A stretch of 64,000 nucleotides of DNA from Arcicella aquatica (GTDB lineage Bacteria > Bacteroidota > Bacteroidia > Cytophagales > Spirosomataceae): positions 62,001-126,000 of the forward strand of contig NZ_JAYFUL010000002.1 of assembly GCF_034928825.1 (NCBI RefSeq), given 5' to 3'. The translations under genes were made by a program, and so were the position numbers. The notes below the pieces were generated by a model that was not told the origin of the DNA, searched no databases, and saw nothing but the letters and a program-made list of their open reading frames with translations. Below, in pieces: positions 16,265-24,323 of this stretch. Numbering within the stretch: the first letter of the stretch is position 1; every line of letters starts with the position of its first letter.

Positions 16265-17188
16265 ATGAAACTCTTTACATTATTTATTACACTGTTTTTG
16301 TCGGCTATTTCTGTAAGCGGACAAACTCTTTACACTAAGGCTTACGGAAATGCAAAGGATACTCCTATTATATTTATCCACGGTGGGCCAAGTGGTAACG
16401 GAACACTCTTTGAAGGAACTACAGCTAAAAAACTCGCCGAAAAAGGTTTTTATGTGATTATTTATGACCGACGAGGTGAAGGAAGGTCAATCGATTCCAC
16501 TGCAATATTTACTTATCAGGAAGCATTTAACGACTTAAATAGCCTTTATAAACACTACAACTTAAACAAAGCAAATATAATTGGTCATAGTTTTGGTGGG
16601 TTGGTTTCAACACTTTATACCGAAAAATATCCTACAAAAGTAAGTTCGCTAGTACTAGCTGGTGCTTTATTTTCACAGCAAGAGACATATAATCATATTC
16701 TGAGCACACTCAAAAAAACCTATACTGATAACAATGATACTACTATGCTAAAGAAGTTGTTATACATAGAAAACTTGGATAAGCATTCTGCTGAATACAG
16801 AAAAGGATGTTATGAGTTAGCAGGAGAAGGAGGGTTCTTTAAAGTACCAAGCCCTAGTGAGGAGGCTATAAAGTTGAAGAAAGAATACGAGGCTAGTGAG
16901 TTTTATAAAACCAATATTCGCAACAAAAATGCTGCTATATTATTTTATAAAAATGAACCGCTTAACAACATTAACACAAAAACTATCCTAGCAAAACTAA
17001 AGCGTGATAAAATGAAAATCTATGCAATTTATGGAAAGCAAGATGGTATTTTCTCGAATGCTCAAATACAGTATATGCAAGAGCTAGTTGGCAAAAATAA
17101 TTTTAAATTGATTGATAATTGTTCACATTACCTTTTTGTAGATCAACAGAAAGCATTTTTGGATGGAATTGAAAAATGGCTTAAATAA
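16265..17188 (+). CDS. Secreted alpha/beta hydrolase, proline-iminopeptidase-like
   Basis: A 307-residue exported hydrolase. An N-terminal signal peptide (MKLFTLFITLFLSAISVSG) precedes the core. The oxyanion segment is FIHGGPSGNG, the nucleophile elbow is IGHSFGG with Ser as the nucleophile, and a late Asp (YGKQDG) and His (NCSHYLF) complete a catalytic triad. HGGPxG is the hallmark of prolyl iminopeptidase relatives, although many such proteins are esterases or epoxide hydrolases. It stands alone between a terminator and the nrtR promoter, with no functional link to either side. Confidence 0.85.
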   Translation: MKLFTLFITLFLSAISVSGQTLYTKAYGNAKDTPIIFIHGGPSGNGTLFEGTTAKKLAEKGFYVIIYDRRGEGRSIDSTAIFTYQEAFNDLNSLYKHYNLNKANIIGHSFGGLVSTLYTEKYPTKVSSLVLAGALFSQQETYNHILSTLKKTYTDNNDTTMLKKLLYIENLDKHSAEYRKGCYELAGEGGFFKVPSPSEEAIKLKKEYEASEFYKTNIRNKNAAILFYKNEPLNNINTKTILAKLKRDKMKIYAIYGKQDGIFSNAQIQYMQELVGKNNFKLIDNCSHYLFVDQQKAFLDGIEKWLK

Positions 17189-17297
17189 TGCCAGCATGTG
17201 GTGGTTTAGATTGGCAAATTATATACTTTAAATAGTAACGATATTTAATATCTACAATGTGTTAACTGCATAAACTAATCGCTCAAGAAATAATATG

Positions 17298-17320
17298 TAG
17301 ATTTGCGTACACTTTACGCA
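17298..17320 (+). promoter_or_regulatory. NrtR operator A overlapping the nrtR -7 box
   Basis: TGCGTA-N5-TACGCA (17304-17320) sits 9 bp before the nrtR start codon. TAGATTTG (17298-17305), an exact TAnnTTTG -7 match, shares two bases with the operator. Binding here would block the promoter, implying autorepression. The same half-sites occur in operators B and C downstream. Confidence 0.78.
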
Positions 17321-17329
17321 TAGATATAA

Positions 17330-18022
17330 ATGGAGCTTGAACAGCATATTAAAATAGCAGTAGATGCAATCGTTTTTGGCTATACAGAAAACAGCCTAAA
17401 TGTCCTGCTGATAAAACAAAAATACGGTATTTTAAAAAACCAATGGGCATTGGTTGGGGGATTCGTACAAGACAATGAGACACTAAATAATGCCGTAAAC
17501 AGAGAGCTACAAGAAGAAGCAGGTATCAAAGTAAATTATTTAGAACAACTTTTCACTTTTGGAGACAAACTAGACAGAGACCCAAGATTTAGAGTCATTT
17601 CGGTAGCATATTTTGCTTTAGTGAACTCTAGCAAGCTTATTTTAAAAGCTGATACTGACGCAGAAGATGCAAAATGGTTTCCAATAAAAGAACTCCCCCC
17701 CTTAGCATTCGACCACGAAGAAATCTTACAGACTGCTCATCAACGCCTAAAAAACAAACTTACTTATCAGCCAATAGGCTTTGACTTACTTCCCAAAGAA
17801 TTCCTTTTCTCAGATTTAGAAAACTTGTACTGCACCATCTTAGAAAAGGAAATAGATAGAAGGAATTTCAGAAAAAAAATATTAAGCTTTGGTATTATTG
17901 AAGAAACTGAAAAATTTTCTCCTAAAAAAAGTGGAAGACCTGCCAAGTTATTTAAATTTAACAAACTCAAATACAATAAGTTAACAAACGAAGGATTCTT
18001 ATTTGAAATTAATTTTGCGTAA
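17330..18022 (+). CDS. nrtR: NrtR-type Nudix transcriptional repressor of NAD metabolism
   Basis: A 230-residue regulator made of an N-terminal Nudix domain (about 8-145) and a C-terminal winged helix (about 150-225). The Nudix region (GGFVQDNETLNNAVNRELQEEAGI) keeps the GxxE...REL.EE.G frame, though the first Glu positions differ from a standard Nudix box. The C-terminal segment RRNFRKKILSFGIIEE is the winged-helix recognition part typical of NrtR. Characterised NrtR proteins bind ADP-ribose as anti-repressor. Context fits strongly: an NAD-salvage type operon starts 73 bp downstream, and three matching palindromes flank the gene. A related Bacteroidota family (AraR) controls arabinose genes, but none are nearby. 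Confidence 0.9.
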   Translation: MELEQHIKIAVDAIVFGYTENSLNVLLIKQKYGILKNQWALVGGFVQDNETLNNAVNRELQEEAGIKVNYLEQLFTFGDKLDRDPRFRVISVAYFALVNSSKLILKADTDAEDAKWFPIKELPPLAFDHEEILQTAHQRLKNKLTYQPIGFDLLPKEFLFSDLENLYCTILEKEIDRRNFRKKILSFGIIEETEKFSPKKSGRPAKLFKFNKLKYNKLTNEGFLFEINFA

Positions 18023-18042
18023 TTTTTACGCAAAATTAATTT
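18006..18042. promoter_or_regulatory. NrtR operator B, embedded in the 3' end of nrtR
   Basis: Core TGCGTA-N5-TACGCA (18016-18032) inside a 37-bp palindrome with 17-bp arms. Its left half encodes the last residues EINFA and the TAA stop of NrtR. It ends just where a TTTG -33 element (18040-18043) of the downstream promoter begins, so bound repressor would sit at the upstream edge of that promoter. As RNA it could also fold as a hairpin at the end of the nrtR message. Confidence 0.78.
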
Positions 18043-18084
18043 GATTTCAATTTTTGAGCCCTATATTTGTGTAAAATATACGCA
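18040..18084 (+). promoter_or_regulatory. Promoter of the prs-like/NAMPT-like operon with NrtR operator C
   Basis: TTTG (18040-18043), 18 nt, TATATTTG (18062-18069): a Bacteroidota promoter with a slightly short spacer. Operator C is TGTGTA-N5-TACGCA (18068-18084), one base off the other two sites, and it overlaps the end of the -7 box. The operon ATG is at 18096, so the leader would be only about 20 nt. Confidence 0.77.
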
Positions 18085-18095
18085 AATATAAAATT

Positions 18096-18935
18096 ATGAT
18101 ACTCAATCTAGACAGTAATTTCAAACCATTAGATGGCGAAGAAATACAATTTGAAAGTTTTACATTTTCAGGCGGAGAACCTCACATTAAAATCAAAACA
18201 GATTTAGATACTCAAAAAGAAGTAGTTGTCACTCATCGCTTAAACTCATTCAATGATGTAGGATTGCTTTGCTTAGCCGTTGATGCTTTAAAGCGCATGG
18301 ATATTACTCTTTCTAAATTAATAATACCCTATTTCCCATCAGCGAGACAAGATAGAGTAATGACCAAAGGTGAGCCTTTATCTGTTAAAGTATATGCTGA
18401 TATAGTTAATAATTTAGGCTTTAAAAAAGTAATTGTACTGGATGTGCACTCAGACGTCACACCAGCTTTATTGAATAATTGCGTAGCTATTTCAAATCAT
18501 AATTTTATTAAACAGGTAATTAATGCAATCGGGAAAGAGGTAAAACTAATTTCTCCTGACGGTGGGGCATTGAAGAAAATATATAAAGTTTCTGAATTTT
18601 TAAATGGTCTGGAAGTAGTAGAATGTAGTAAAAGTAGAGATATAGAGACAGGTAAATTAACAGGATTTAAAGTTTATGCTGAAGATTTAGATGGATATGA
18701 TTGCTTAATTGTGGATGATATTTGCGACGGAGGCAGAACATTTATTGGTCTAGCAAGTGAACTAAAAAAGAAAAATGCTGGCAAGCTTTATTTGGCAGTA
18801 AGTCACGGTATTTTCAGTAAAGGATTTGAAGAATTGGAAAAACATTTTACCCATATCTTCACGACAAATTCTTTTAAGGAACAACTTCATGCTTGTTTAA
18901 CACAAATAAATTTGAACAATGGACTACTATCTTAA
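18096..18935 (+). CDS. Short ribose-phosphate pyrophosphokinase-like protein (Prs family)
   Basis: A 279-residue member of the PRPP synthetase family, about 35 residues shorter than bacterial Prs. Recognisable are YFPSARQDRV with GEPLSVK (ATP and ribose-phosphate site), VLDVHSDVTPAL in place of the usual DLHxxQ, SPDGGALKKIY, and the PRPP-binding loop VDDICDGGRT (residues 206-215), which differs from the standard DDxIDTGGT. Divergent short Prs proteins next to NadV/NAMPT genes are known from phages, where one group (Adps) uses ADP-ribose instead of ribose 5-phosphate. Which substrate applies here cannot be decided from sequence alone. It overlaps the next gene by 17 bases and is under NrtR-type operators. 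Confidence 0.82.
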   Translation: MILNLDSNFKPLDGEEIQFESFTFSGGEPHIKIKTDLDTQKEVVVTHRLNSFNDVGLLCLAVDALKRMDITLSKLIIPYFPSARQDRVMTKGEPLSVKVYADIVNNLGFKKVIVLDVHSDVTPALLNNCVAISNHNFIKQVINAIGKEVKLISPDGGALKKIYKVSEFLNGLEVVECSKSRDIETGKLTGFKVYAEDLDGYDCLIVDDICDGGRTFIGLASELKKKNAGKLYLAVSHGIFSKGFEELEKHFTHIFTTNSFKEQLHACLTQINLNNGLLS

Positions 18936-19302
18936 TCCTGAAAATTCTTCAAATAGACTAATGGAGGAATACAGCATATATAAATCGTTAGTAATAGCCT
19001 TTGATTTTGATGATACAGTTTATGATTTTCATAATAAAGGAAGACTTTACAATGATGTTATTGCTTTACTCAAAAAGTTAAAATCAATTAATTGCTATTT
19101 GATTTGTTGGACTGGTCAAGAAGATATGGTATTTGTAAGCAATTACCTTAACCAAAATGGAATTCCATTTGATGCCATCAATGAAAATCCACCATTTCAT
19201 CAATCAAAAAGTAAGAAAATTTATGCTAATGCATACTTAGATGACAGAGCAGGTCTGTTTCAAGTATACAATGAATTGAAATATTTAACAGAAAACATTT
19301 AA
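18919..19302 (+). CDS. Small HAD-like hydrolase in the NAD-salvage operon
   Basis: A capless HAD-fold protein of 127 residues. Motif I is AFDFDDTVYDF with the two aspartates of a phosphatase or phosphotransferase; a Thr-containing motif II is seen in ICWTGQ; motif IV is the acidic AYLDDRAG near residue 108. The chosen ATG overlaps the prs-like gene by 17 bases; an internal ATG at 18961 would remove 14 unremarkable residues and is an alternative. The NAMPT-like gene starts 4 bp after its stop. Position implies a role with the two phosphoribosyl-type enzymes, possibly removing a phosphate or pyrophosphate by-product, but the substrate is unknown. Confidence 0.75.
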   Translation: MDYYLNPENSSNRLMEEYSIYKSLVIAFDFDDTVYDFHNKGRLYNDVIALLKKLKSINCYLICWTGQEDMVFVSNYLNQNGIPFDAINENPPFHQSKSKKIYANAYLDDRAGLFQVYNELKYLTENI

Positions 19303-19306
19303 AATT

Positions 19307-20755
19307 ATGAATCCTTTATTATTGACAGATGGCTATAAAGTTGACCATCGCAGACAATATCCAACAGGAACAACTTTAGTTTATTCAAACTGGACACCCC
19401 GTAAAAGTAGAATCCAAGGTATTGATGAAGTTGTATTTTTCGGGCTACAGTACTTCATAAAAAAATATATCTTAGAAGATTTTGAAACCTACTTTTTCAA
19501 ACAATCTAAAGAGAAAGTTATCAAAGAATACAGTCGTAGAATTAATAATTATTTAGGCGAGAATCAAGTTGGTACCAAACACATTGAGGATTTACACGAT
19601 TTAGGGTATATCCCAATGGTAATCAAAGCATTACTAGAAGGAACAAGTGTACCTATAAGAGTACCCATGTTCACCATGTATAATACCAAACCTGAATTCT
19701 TTTGGCTAACAAATTATTTTGAAACGCTCCTTTCTGCTGTCATTTGGATGCCTTGTACTTCTGCTACTATTGCCAAACAGTATCGTAAAATATTGGATAA
19801 ATATGCAAACGAAACATCTTCTATTCCAGAGTTTGTAGATTGGCAAGGGCATGATTTTTCAATGCGTGGCATGGCTGGAATTGAAGCGGGTGTTTCTTCT
19901 GCAAGCGGACACTTATTAAGTTTTACAGGAACAGATACCATTCCAGCGGTTGACTTTTTAGAAAAATATTATAATGCAGATTCAGATAATGAATTAATAG
20001 GTGGTTCAGTTGCTGCAACAGAACATTCTGTCATGTGCATGGGAACAACTGAAGGGGAATTAGAAACCTTTAAACGGTTGATTTGTGATATTTATCCTCA
20101 AGGTATTGTTTCTATTGTTTCAGATACTTGGGATTTATGGAAAGTGTTAACAGAATATTTGCCCGCATTAAAAAATGAAATATCAAGTAGAGCAGGGAAA
20201 GTGGTTGTAAGACCAGATAGCGGCGACCCTGTTGATATTATTTGCGGAAACCCAAATGGCAAAAACGAAAATGAGAGAAAAGGCGTTATTGAGCTTCTAT
20301 GGGATACTTTTGGTGGGCAAATAAATAGCAAAGGATATAAAGAGCTTATTCCACAAATTGGTGCTATTTACGGAGATAGCATAACCATTGACCGAGCAAC
20401 ACAAATTTGTGAACGACTTAAAGTTAAAGGGTTTGCCTCTACTAATGTAGTTTTAGGTATTGGTTCATATACCTACCAGTACAATACAAGAGATACTTTC
20501 GGATTTGCGATGAAAGCTACTTATGGTGAAGTTAATGGCGAAGGGAGAGAGATTTTCAAAGACCCAATTACAGATGATGGCACAAAAAAATCTGCGAAAG
20601 GACTGATGAAAATTGAATTAGAGAACGGCACTTATAAACTTATTGACCAAGTAGATTGGGAAACTGAAAAACAAGGAGCATTGAAAGAAGTATTTAGAGA
20701 TGGTGAACTTTTAATAGACCAAACCTTAGCGGAAATAAGACAAAGAGTAAGATAA
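19307..20755 (+). CDS. nadV: Nicotinamide phosphoribosyltransferase-like protein (NadV/NAMPT family)
   Basis: A 482-residue type II phosphoribosyltransferase, close in length to bacterial NadV and animal NAMPT. Family landmarks are SNWTPRKSRIQG near the N-terminus, GHDFSMRGMAGIEAG, TGTDTIPA, His240 (TEHSVM, the position autophosphorylated in NAMPT), Arg302 and Asp304 (VVRPDSGDP), and IYGDSITIDRATQI. NadV converts nicotinamide and PRPP to NMN. The phage enzyme Namat is a homologue that joins nicotinamide to ADP-ribose pyrophosphate to give NAD+ directly; sequence inspection cannot separate the two. Last gene of the NrtR-controlled operon; a hairpin terminator follows after 14 bp. Confidence 0.9.
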   Translation: MNPLLLTDGYKVDHRRQYPTGTTLVYSNWTPRKSRIQGIDEVVFFGLQYFIKKYILEDFETYFFKQSKEKVIKEYSRRINNYLGENQVGTKHIEDLHDLGYIPMVIKALLEGTSVPIRVPMFTMYNTKPEFFWLTNYFETLLSAVIWMPCTSATIAKQYRKILDKYANETSSIPEFVDWQGHDFSMRGMAGIEAGVSSASGHLLSFTGTDTIPAVDFLEKYYNADSDNELIGGSVAATEHSVMCMGTTEGELETFKRLICDIYPQGIVSIVSDTWDLWKVLTEYLPALKNEISSRAGKVVVRPDSGDPVDIICGNPNGKNENERKGVIELLWDTFGGQINSKGYKELIPQIGAIYGDSITIDRATQICERLKVKGFASTNVVLGIGSYTYQYNTRDTFGFAMKATYGEVNGEGREIFKDPITDDGTKKSAKGLMKIELENGTYKLIDQVDWETEKQGALKEVFRDGELLIDQTLAEIRQRVR

Positions 20756-20769
20756 ATATATTTATACAT

Positions 20770-20804
20770 ATAGCAGTCACTCGCTTGAAGCGAGTGACTG
20801 CTAT
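20770..20804. terminator. Bidirectional hairpin with a CTTGAAG apex
   Basis: Perfect 17-bp arms around a single G. The inner part reads CACTCGCTTGAAGCGAGTG. It lies between the convergent NAMPT-like and sugar isomerase-like genes and would end both transcripts, although T runs are short. A hairpin with the same apex occurs at 37608-37640. Confidence 0.75.
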
Positions 20805-20810
20805 GAAATT

Positions 20811-21674
20811 CTACAATCCCTTCAAATAAGTAAGACTCAAAGGCACATTTTCTAATTCATGTTCGCTTTCGTCTTCGATGAAGTAATGCTTGATGCCAAT
20901 CTTTTTGGCTATTTTTAAGATGGCTGGCCAGTTGGCTTGTCCTGTTCCTAACACAACATCATTTTCTGCTGGAGTATGTCCTGAAGAATCACCTATCACC
21001 CCTTTTTTCAAATCTTTTACGTGCATCAACTTCCAACGTGAGCCATATTTTTGTAATAATGCTTCTGGATTGGCCCCACCGTGGAGCGTCCATAAAACAT
21101 CCATTTCAAAAGATACATAGGCGGGATTGGTATTCTTTACCATATAATCGAACAGTGTACCTCCCTCGTAAGGTCTGAATTCATAGCCGTGATCGTGATA
21201 ACAGAAAGTTAGTCCGTTTTCTTTCAACACTTTTCCCGCTTTGTTGAAAACTTCAACTGCTTTTTTGACATCTTCGATGGTAAATTCATTGCCTTTATGA
21301 GGAATCCAAGCACACATCACATACTTAGCTCCTAGTGCCTTGGCATTATCCACAATCTCTTGCGGATTTTTCTCTAATTGTTCATAACTACAACCCGCTG
21401 AAGGAATGCTGATACCTCTGTCATTACAGAGCTTTTTATATTCTGTATTAGTCAACCCCTTCGCTCCACTACTTTCTAGTTCGGTTATGCCCATTGCTTG
21501 TATTTTATCCAACGTATTTTCGACAGAAACAGGGAAATGCTTACGGAAAGTATAAGCCTGTACCCCAAATGGAAAATTAAATAAAGGCTTTTTCTTTTGG
21601 GCAAAGGTATCTGTGATGTTAAGCAACAACATCAATGTAATTGCTATCAAGTAAGATTGTTTTTTCATATTCAT
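20811..21674 (-). CDS. Exported sugar phosphate isomerase/epimerase-like TIM barrel (AP_endonuc_2)
   Basis: A 287-residue xylose-isomerase-like TIM barrel with a signal peptide (MNMKKQSYLIAITLMLLLNITDTFA). Metal-site segments visible are CYHDHGYEF, FEMDVLWTLHGG, WKLMHVKDLK and the closing YFIEDESE, which supply the His, Asp and Glu ligands of the family. The periplasmic location and a GH26/beta-propeller neighbourhood suggest work on exported sugars. Related periplasmic Bacteroidota proteins act as 3-keto-glycoside lyases or hydrolases beside GMC oxidoreductases such as the one at 35679. It follows the beta-propeller gene by 14 bp in the same orientation. Confidence 0.88.
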   Translation of the reverse strand: MNMKKQSYLIAITLMLLLNITDTFAQKKKPLFNFPFGVQAYTFRKHFPVSVENTLDKIQAMGITELESSGAKGLTNTEYKKLCNDRGISIPSAGCSYEQLEKNPQEIVDNAKALGAKYVMCAWIPHKGNEFTIEDVKKAVEVFNKAGKVLKENGLTFCYHDHGYEFRPYEGGTLFDYMVKNTNPAYVSFEMDVLWTLHGGANPEALLQKYGSRWKLMHVKDLKKGVIGDSSGHTPAENDVVLGTGQANWPAILKIAKKIGIKHYFIEDESEHELENVPLSLTYLKGL

Positions 21675-21688
21675 AAAATTGGGTTCTA

Positions 21689-22807
21689 TTAATTAGAAAT
21701 ACTATTTGTAAAATTTAAAGACTTACTATCTGCTGACCAAATAAGCGAATTACTTGTACTTTGATTTCCATAAAAATGAGCAATAACCTTTGCCCCAATG
21801 CCACCCGTTAAAGGAATTAGCCTGACCATTGCCTGCGTATATTGATTAGCATTTTCGGTATCATTCGGAAATGAAATAAAAGCTAGCCATTTGCCATCTG
21901 GCGAAATACTTGGGGCAGTATTCTGATACTCGTCGAACGTTACTTGCTCCTTTTCTGAACCATCAGCTTTCATTCGCCAGATTTGTGAATTGCCTTTGCT
22001 AAGTACAGAAGAATATTGAAGTTTCGCTCCTACTTTGGTTTCATTAATTACTTTACCCGTTACGGAATTGACTTCTGATACTGAAAGATTTTTACACAAG
22101 CCATTGGTGATATTCACATTTGTTAAACGGGTTGGTAATGACTGTATTTTCTCTGTTTTTGATGCATTATAGACTGGCTTATCAATACGAACGTTCCATA
22201 TTTTAGCTTCATCAATCGCTAGTGAATCATGCGAACAAACATACAATCCAGCTAAAACAACATCCTTCATTTCTGAAGTATAAGACCCTACCGTTTGTAA
22301 TGGCTCACCTTGATGTGCTACTCGCATCGTAATTTTCTTGCCTATTCTTTCTAACTGCACCACTTCAAAGCCTTTCTTTGTAAAAAAGATTTCATCTTCA
22401 GGGTCACGCATATAAGCCCCACGCAATACTCTCCATTGCATCACGGTCAAGCCATCACCATGCGATACTGCACTGACATGCGCAGCGGATTCATCGGCTG
22501 ACTCGCGAATCATCCAGCCATATTTACGGTGATTATTGCCTTTATCACCGATGAATTCAAAATTAGCTGTCAACACAAAATCACCTTTTAGCTTTTGGTA
22601 CAAGTATTGAAATTCATCCCGCTGAAACCAGATATTATAACCTGCCCCCTTGACATAATAAGTCTGCGTGGCTTCATCATAGCGTGCTGAACCTGCAATT
22701 TTAGGTTTCCCTACGTCGCCATGATTCTGAAAAATTCCGACTGGAGTATTTTGCGAAAAGCCTAAATAACAACAGCATATTAAACAAAAAGTAATATAGA
22801 TTTTCAT
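21689..22807 (-). CDS. Exported TolB-like/PD40 beta-propeller protein with N-terminal DUF1349-like domain
   Basis: A 372-residue exported protein. The N-terminus (MKIYITFCLICCCYLGFSQ) is a signal peptide. Residues about 35-205 resemble the concanavalin-like domain of DUF1349 (GAGYNIWFQRDEFQYLYQKLKGDFVLTANFEF). Residues about 250-365 hold PD40/TolB-like propeller blades (SQIWRMKADGSEKEQVTF, SPDGKWLAFISFP, LIWSADSKSLNFT); only about two blades are present, so it is not a complete TolB. NCBI often names such proteins biopolymer transporter TolR, which is misleading. Transcription probably continues into the isomerase gene. No enzymatic activity can be inferred. Confidence 0.78.
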   Translation of the reverse strand: MKIYITFCLICCCYLGFSQNTPVGIFQNHGDVGKPKIAGSARYDEATQTYYVKGAGYNIWFQRDEFQYLYQKLKGDFVLTANFEFIGDKGNNHRKYGWMIRESADESAAHVSAVSHGDGLTVMQWRVLRGAYMRDPEDEIFFTKKGFEVVQLERIGKKITMRVAHQGEPLQTVGSYTSEMKDVVLAGLYVCSHDSLAIDEAKIWNVRIDKPVYNASKTEKIQSLPTRLTNVNITNGLCKNLSVSEVNSVTGKVINETKVGAKLQYSSVLSKGNSQIWRMKADGSEKEQVTFDEYQNTAPSISPDGKWLAFISFPNDTENANQYTQAMVRLIPLTGGIGAKVIAHFYGNQSTSNSLIWSADSKSLNFTNSISN

Positions 22808-22851
22808 AGTGATAAATTGAATATATGAGAGGATGGTAATATAAAATTAAG

Positions 22852-22922
22852 CGATTTAAGTCCAACTGATTATCAACATTTTTTAAAGTAAATAAAGAGA
22901 TAATTTAAATGGACTTAAATCG
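22852..22922. promoter_or_regulatory. Spaced inverted repeat CGATTTAAGTCCA / TGGACTTAAATCG
   Basis: Perfect 13-bp arms (22852-22864 and 22910-22922) separated by 45 nt, located in the 5' region of the leftward propeller gene. A related word, TGGACTTTAAA, occurs at 24237-24247 upstream of the GH26 gene. The arrangement suggests a paired binding site, but no regulator is identified. Confidence 0.4.
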
Positions 22923-22952
22923 AGTGCTATTAAATAAATAGAGTAAGCTTTC

Positions 22953-22994
22953 AATACATTTATCACTAGGGAGGTCCCTAGTGATAAATGTATT
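22953..22994. repeat. TTTATCACTAG-ended hairpin, copy 2
   Basis: A perfect inverted repeat with 20-bp arms and a 2-nt loop, containing TTTATCACTAG (22959-22969) and CTAGTGATAAA (22978-22988). It lies 14 bp beyond the end of the leftward GH26 gene and is probably its terminator. The conserved ends match copies 1 and 3. Confidence 0.83.
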
Positions 22995-23007
22995 ATAAAT
23001 AAGCTAA

Positions 23008-24126
23008 TTACTTATTTTTACCATACACATCTTTTAAATCATTTTCAAAAAGCGTGTAAGGGTCATTATAAAATTTCAGGAAGTCGGGTACGCTTACTTG
23101 TTCTGGAAATGGCGCATAAAAGTGGGTTGGACTTCTGCTATCATTCCGCCAAACTAACACATAGGCTAAATTCATCTTTTCGGATTTAAGTGCCTTCAAT
23201 AACGTCTCAGTCCACCAAGTAGGATTCGGAATTGACTCTAACCCTGTTTCAGTAAAAGCAGCCAATTTATTGGCCTTTTTGGCATAATCAGCTACAATTT
23301 TCAGCTTTTTCACGCCCGTTTGAATATCATACTTGCCATTTCTACCAAAGTCGGCATAGTTGTCCATTCCTACCATATCTACCCAAGCATCACCAGGGTA
23401 ACGGTCTAGAAATTCTTTTTCTGTATGAAATTTACAGTCGGGTGAAAAGGCATAAATGAAATTATGAACATCCAGACTATCACGCAGATAAGTAACCGTA
23501 AATTGCCAAACAGATATAAAGTCTTCGCGAGAACAATGAGATTTCCCCCACCAAAACCAATCACCGTCAAATTCATGATAAGGTCTGAAAATCATAGGTG
23601 CTAACGTGCCATCCTGCCCTTTTACCGATTTAGCAAAATCAGCTATTGTTTTTAAGATTTCTTTATAGGCTTCATGATGCGACCCTCCGGGCTTTATCAA
23701 TGCGATAGATACTACCGAAACAGTGTCGTTCCAATAAAAACCACCTTTGGATGCAGGATTAGAAAAATGCCAAGCTACCGTAGTTATTCCTCCACGATGA
23801 TAGGTATCCACTACATTTTTCCTTAATAACTCAGCCGTTTTAGCAATTTGTGCTGAAGGTCTACCTGACAATCCACTTAAATCTACACCAATGACAGCTG
23901 GATGTGACCCTGTTACAGATTTCACATCCGAACGGTTTTCTTCACCAAACCATCCATGTCCGTACTCAGTGGCATGTTGATGCCCAAAAAGAATATTTTT
24001 CTTGGAAATTTTTGCTAAACTTTGGTATAAGGCTTTGGTTTCGTTAGTGGCTTTATTATCAATTTGCCCAAAGCTAAATTCGACAAATACGATACTTAAT
24101 AAAAGTAAAATGAATAACTTTTTCAT
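23008..24126 (-). CDS. Glycoside hydrolase family 26, beta-mannanase-like
   Basis: A 372-residue secreted glycosidase. A signal peptide (MKKLFILLLLSIVFVEFSFG) is followed directly by a single GH26 barrel starting KKNILFGHQHATEYGHGW. The acid/base Glu185 sits in RPYHEFDGDWFWWG with the preceding His184, and the nucleophile Glu293 in AFTETGLES; both match endo-1,4-beta-mannanases. No carbohydrate-binding module or lipobox is seen, so it is likely periplasmic or secreted. It is divergent from the sigma factor at 24324 and belongs with the adjacent SusCD/GH92 genes as a mannan-directed locus. GH26 also includes beta-1,3-xylanases, so the substrate remains an inference. Confidence 0.93.
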   Translation of the reverse strand: MKKLFILLLLSIVFVEFSFGQIDNKATNETKALYQSLAKISKKNILFGHQHATEYGHGWFGEENRSDVKSVTGSHPAVIGVDLSGLSGRPSAQIAKTAELLRKNVVDTYHRGGITTVAWHFSNPASKGGFYWNDTVSVVSIALIKPGGSHHEAYKEILKTIADFAKSVKGQDGTLAPMIFRPYHEFDGDWFWWGKSHCSREDFISVWQFTVTYLRDSLDVHNFIYAFSPDCKFHTEKEFLDRYPGDAWVDMVGMDNYADFGRNGKYDIQTGVKKLKIVADYAKKANKLAAFTETGLESIPNPTWWTETLLKALKSEKMNLAYVLVWRNDSRSPTHFYAPFPEQVSVPDFLKFYNDPYTLFENDLKDVYGKNK

Positions 24127-24323
24127 GTTTCAAAATTTAAAATTGAGTGAATTATGTATTATTCATAAAAATATCGCGTAGAAATGCACATTCTACCCTT
24201 TTCTGAGTGTAAGCAGGACATCAAAGCTCTTTAAATTGGACTTTAAAAATATTTTTTAAAATCATTTAGGGATTTTAGCGACTTGTTTGACTATACATCA
24301 AATATCGATTCCGGAACAATCAC

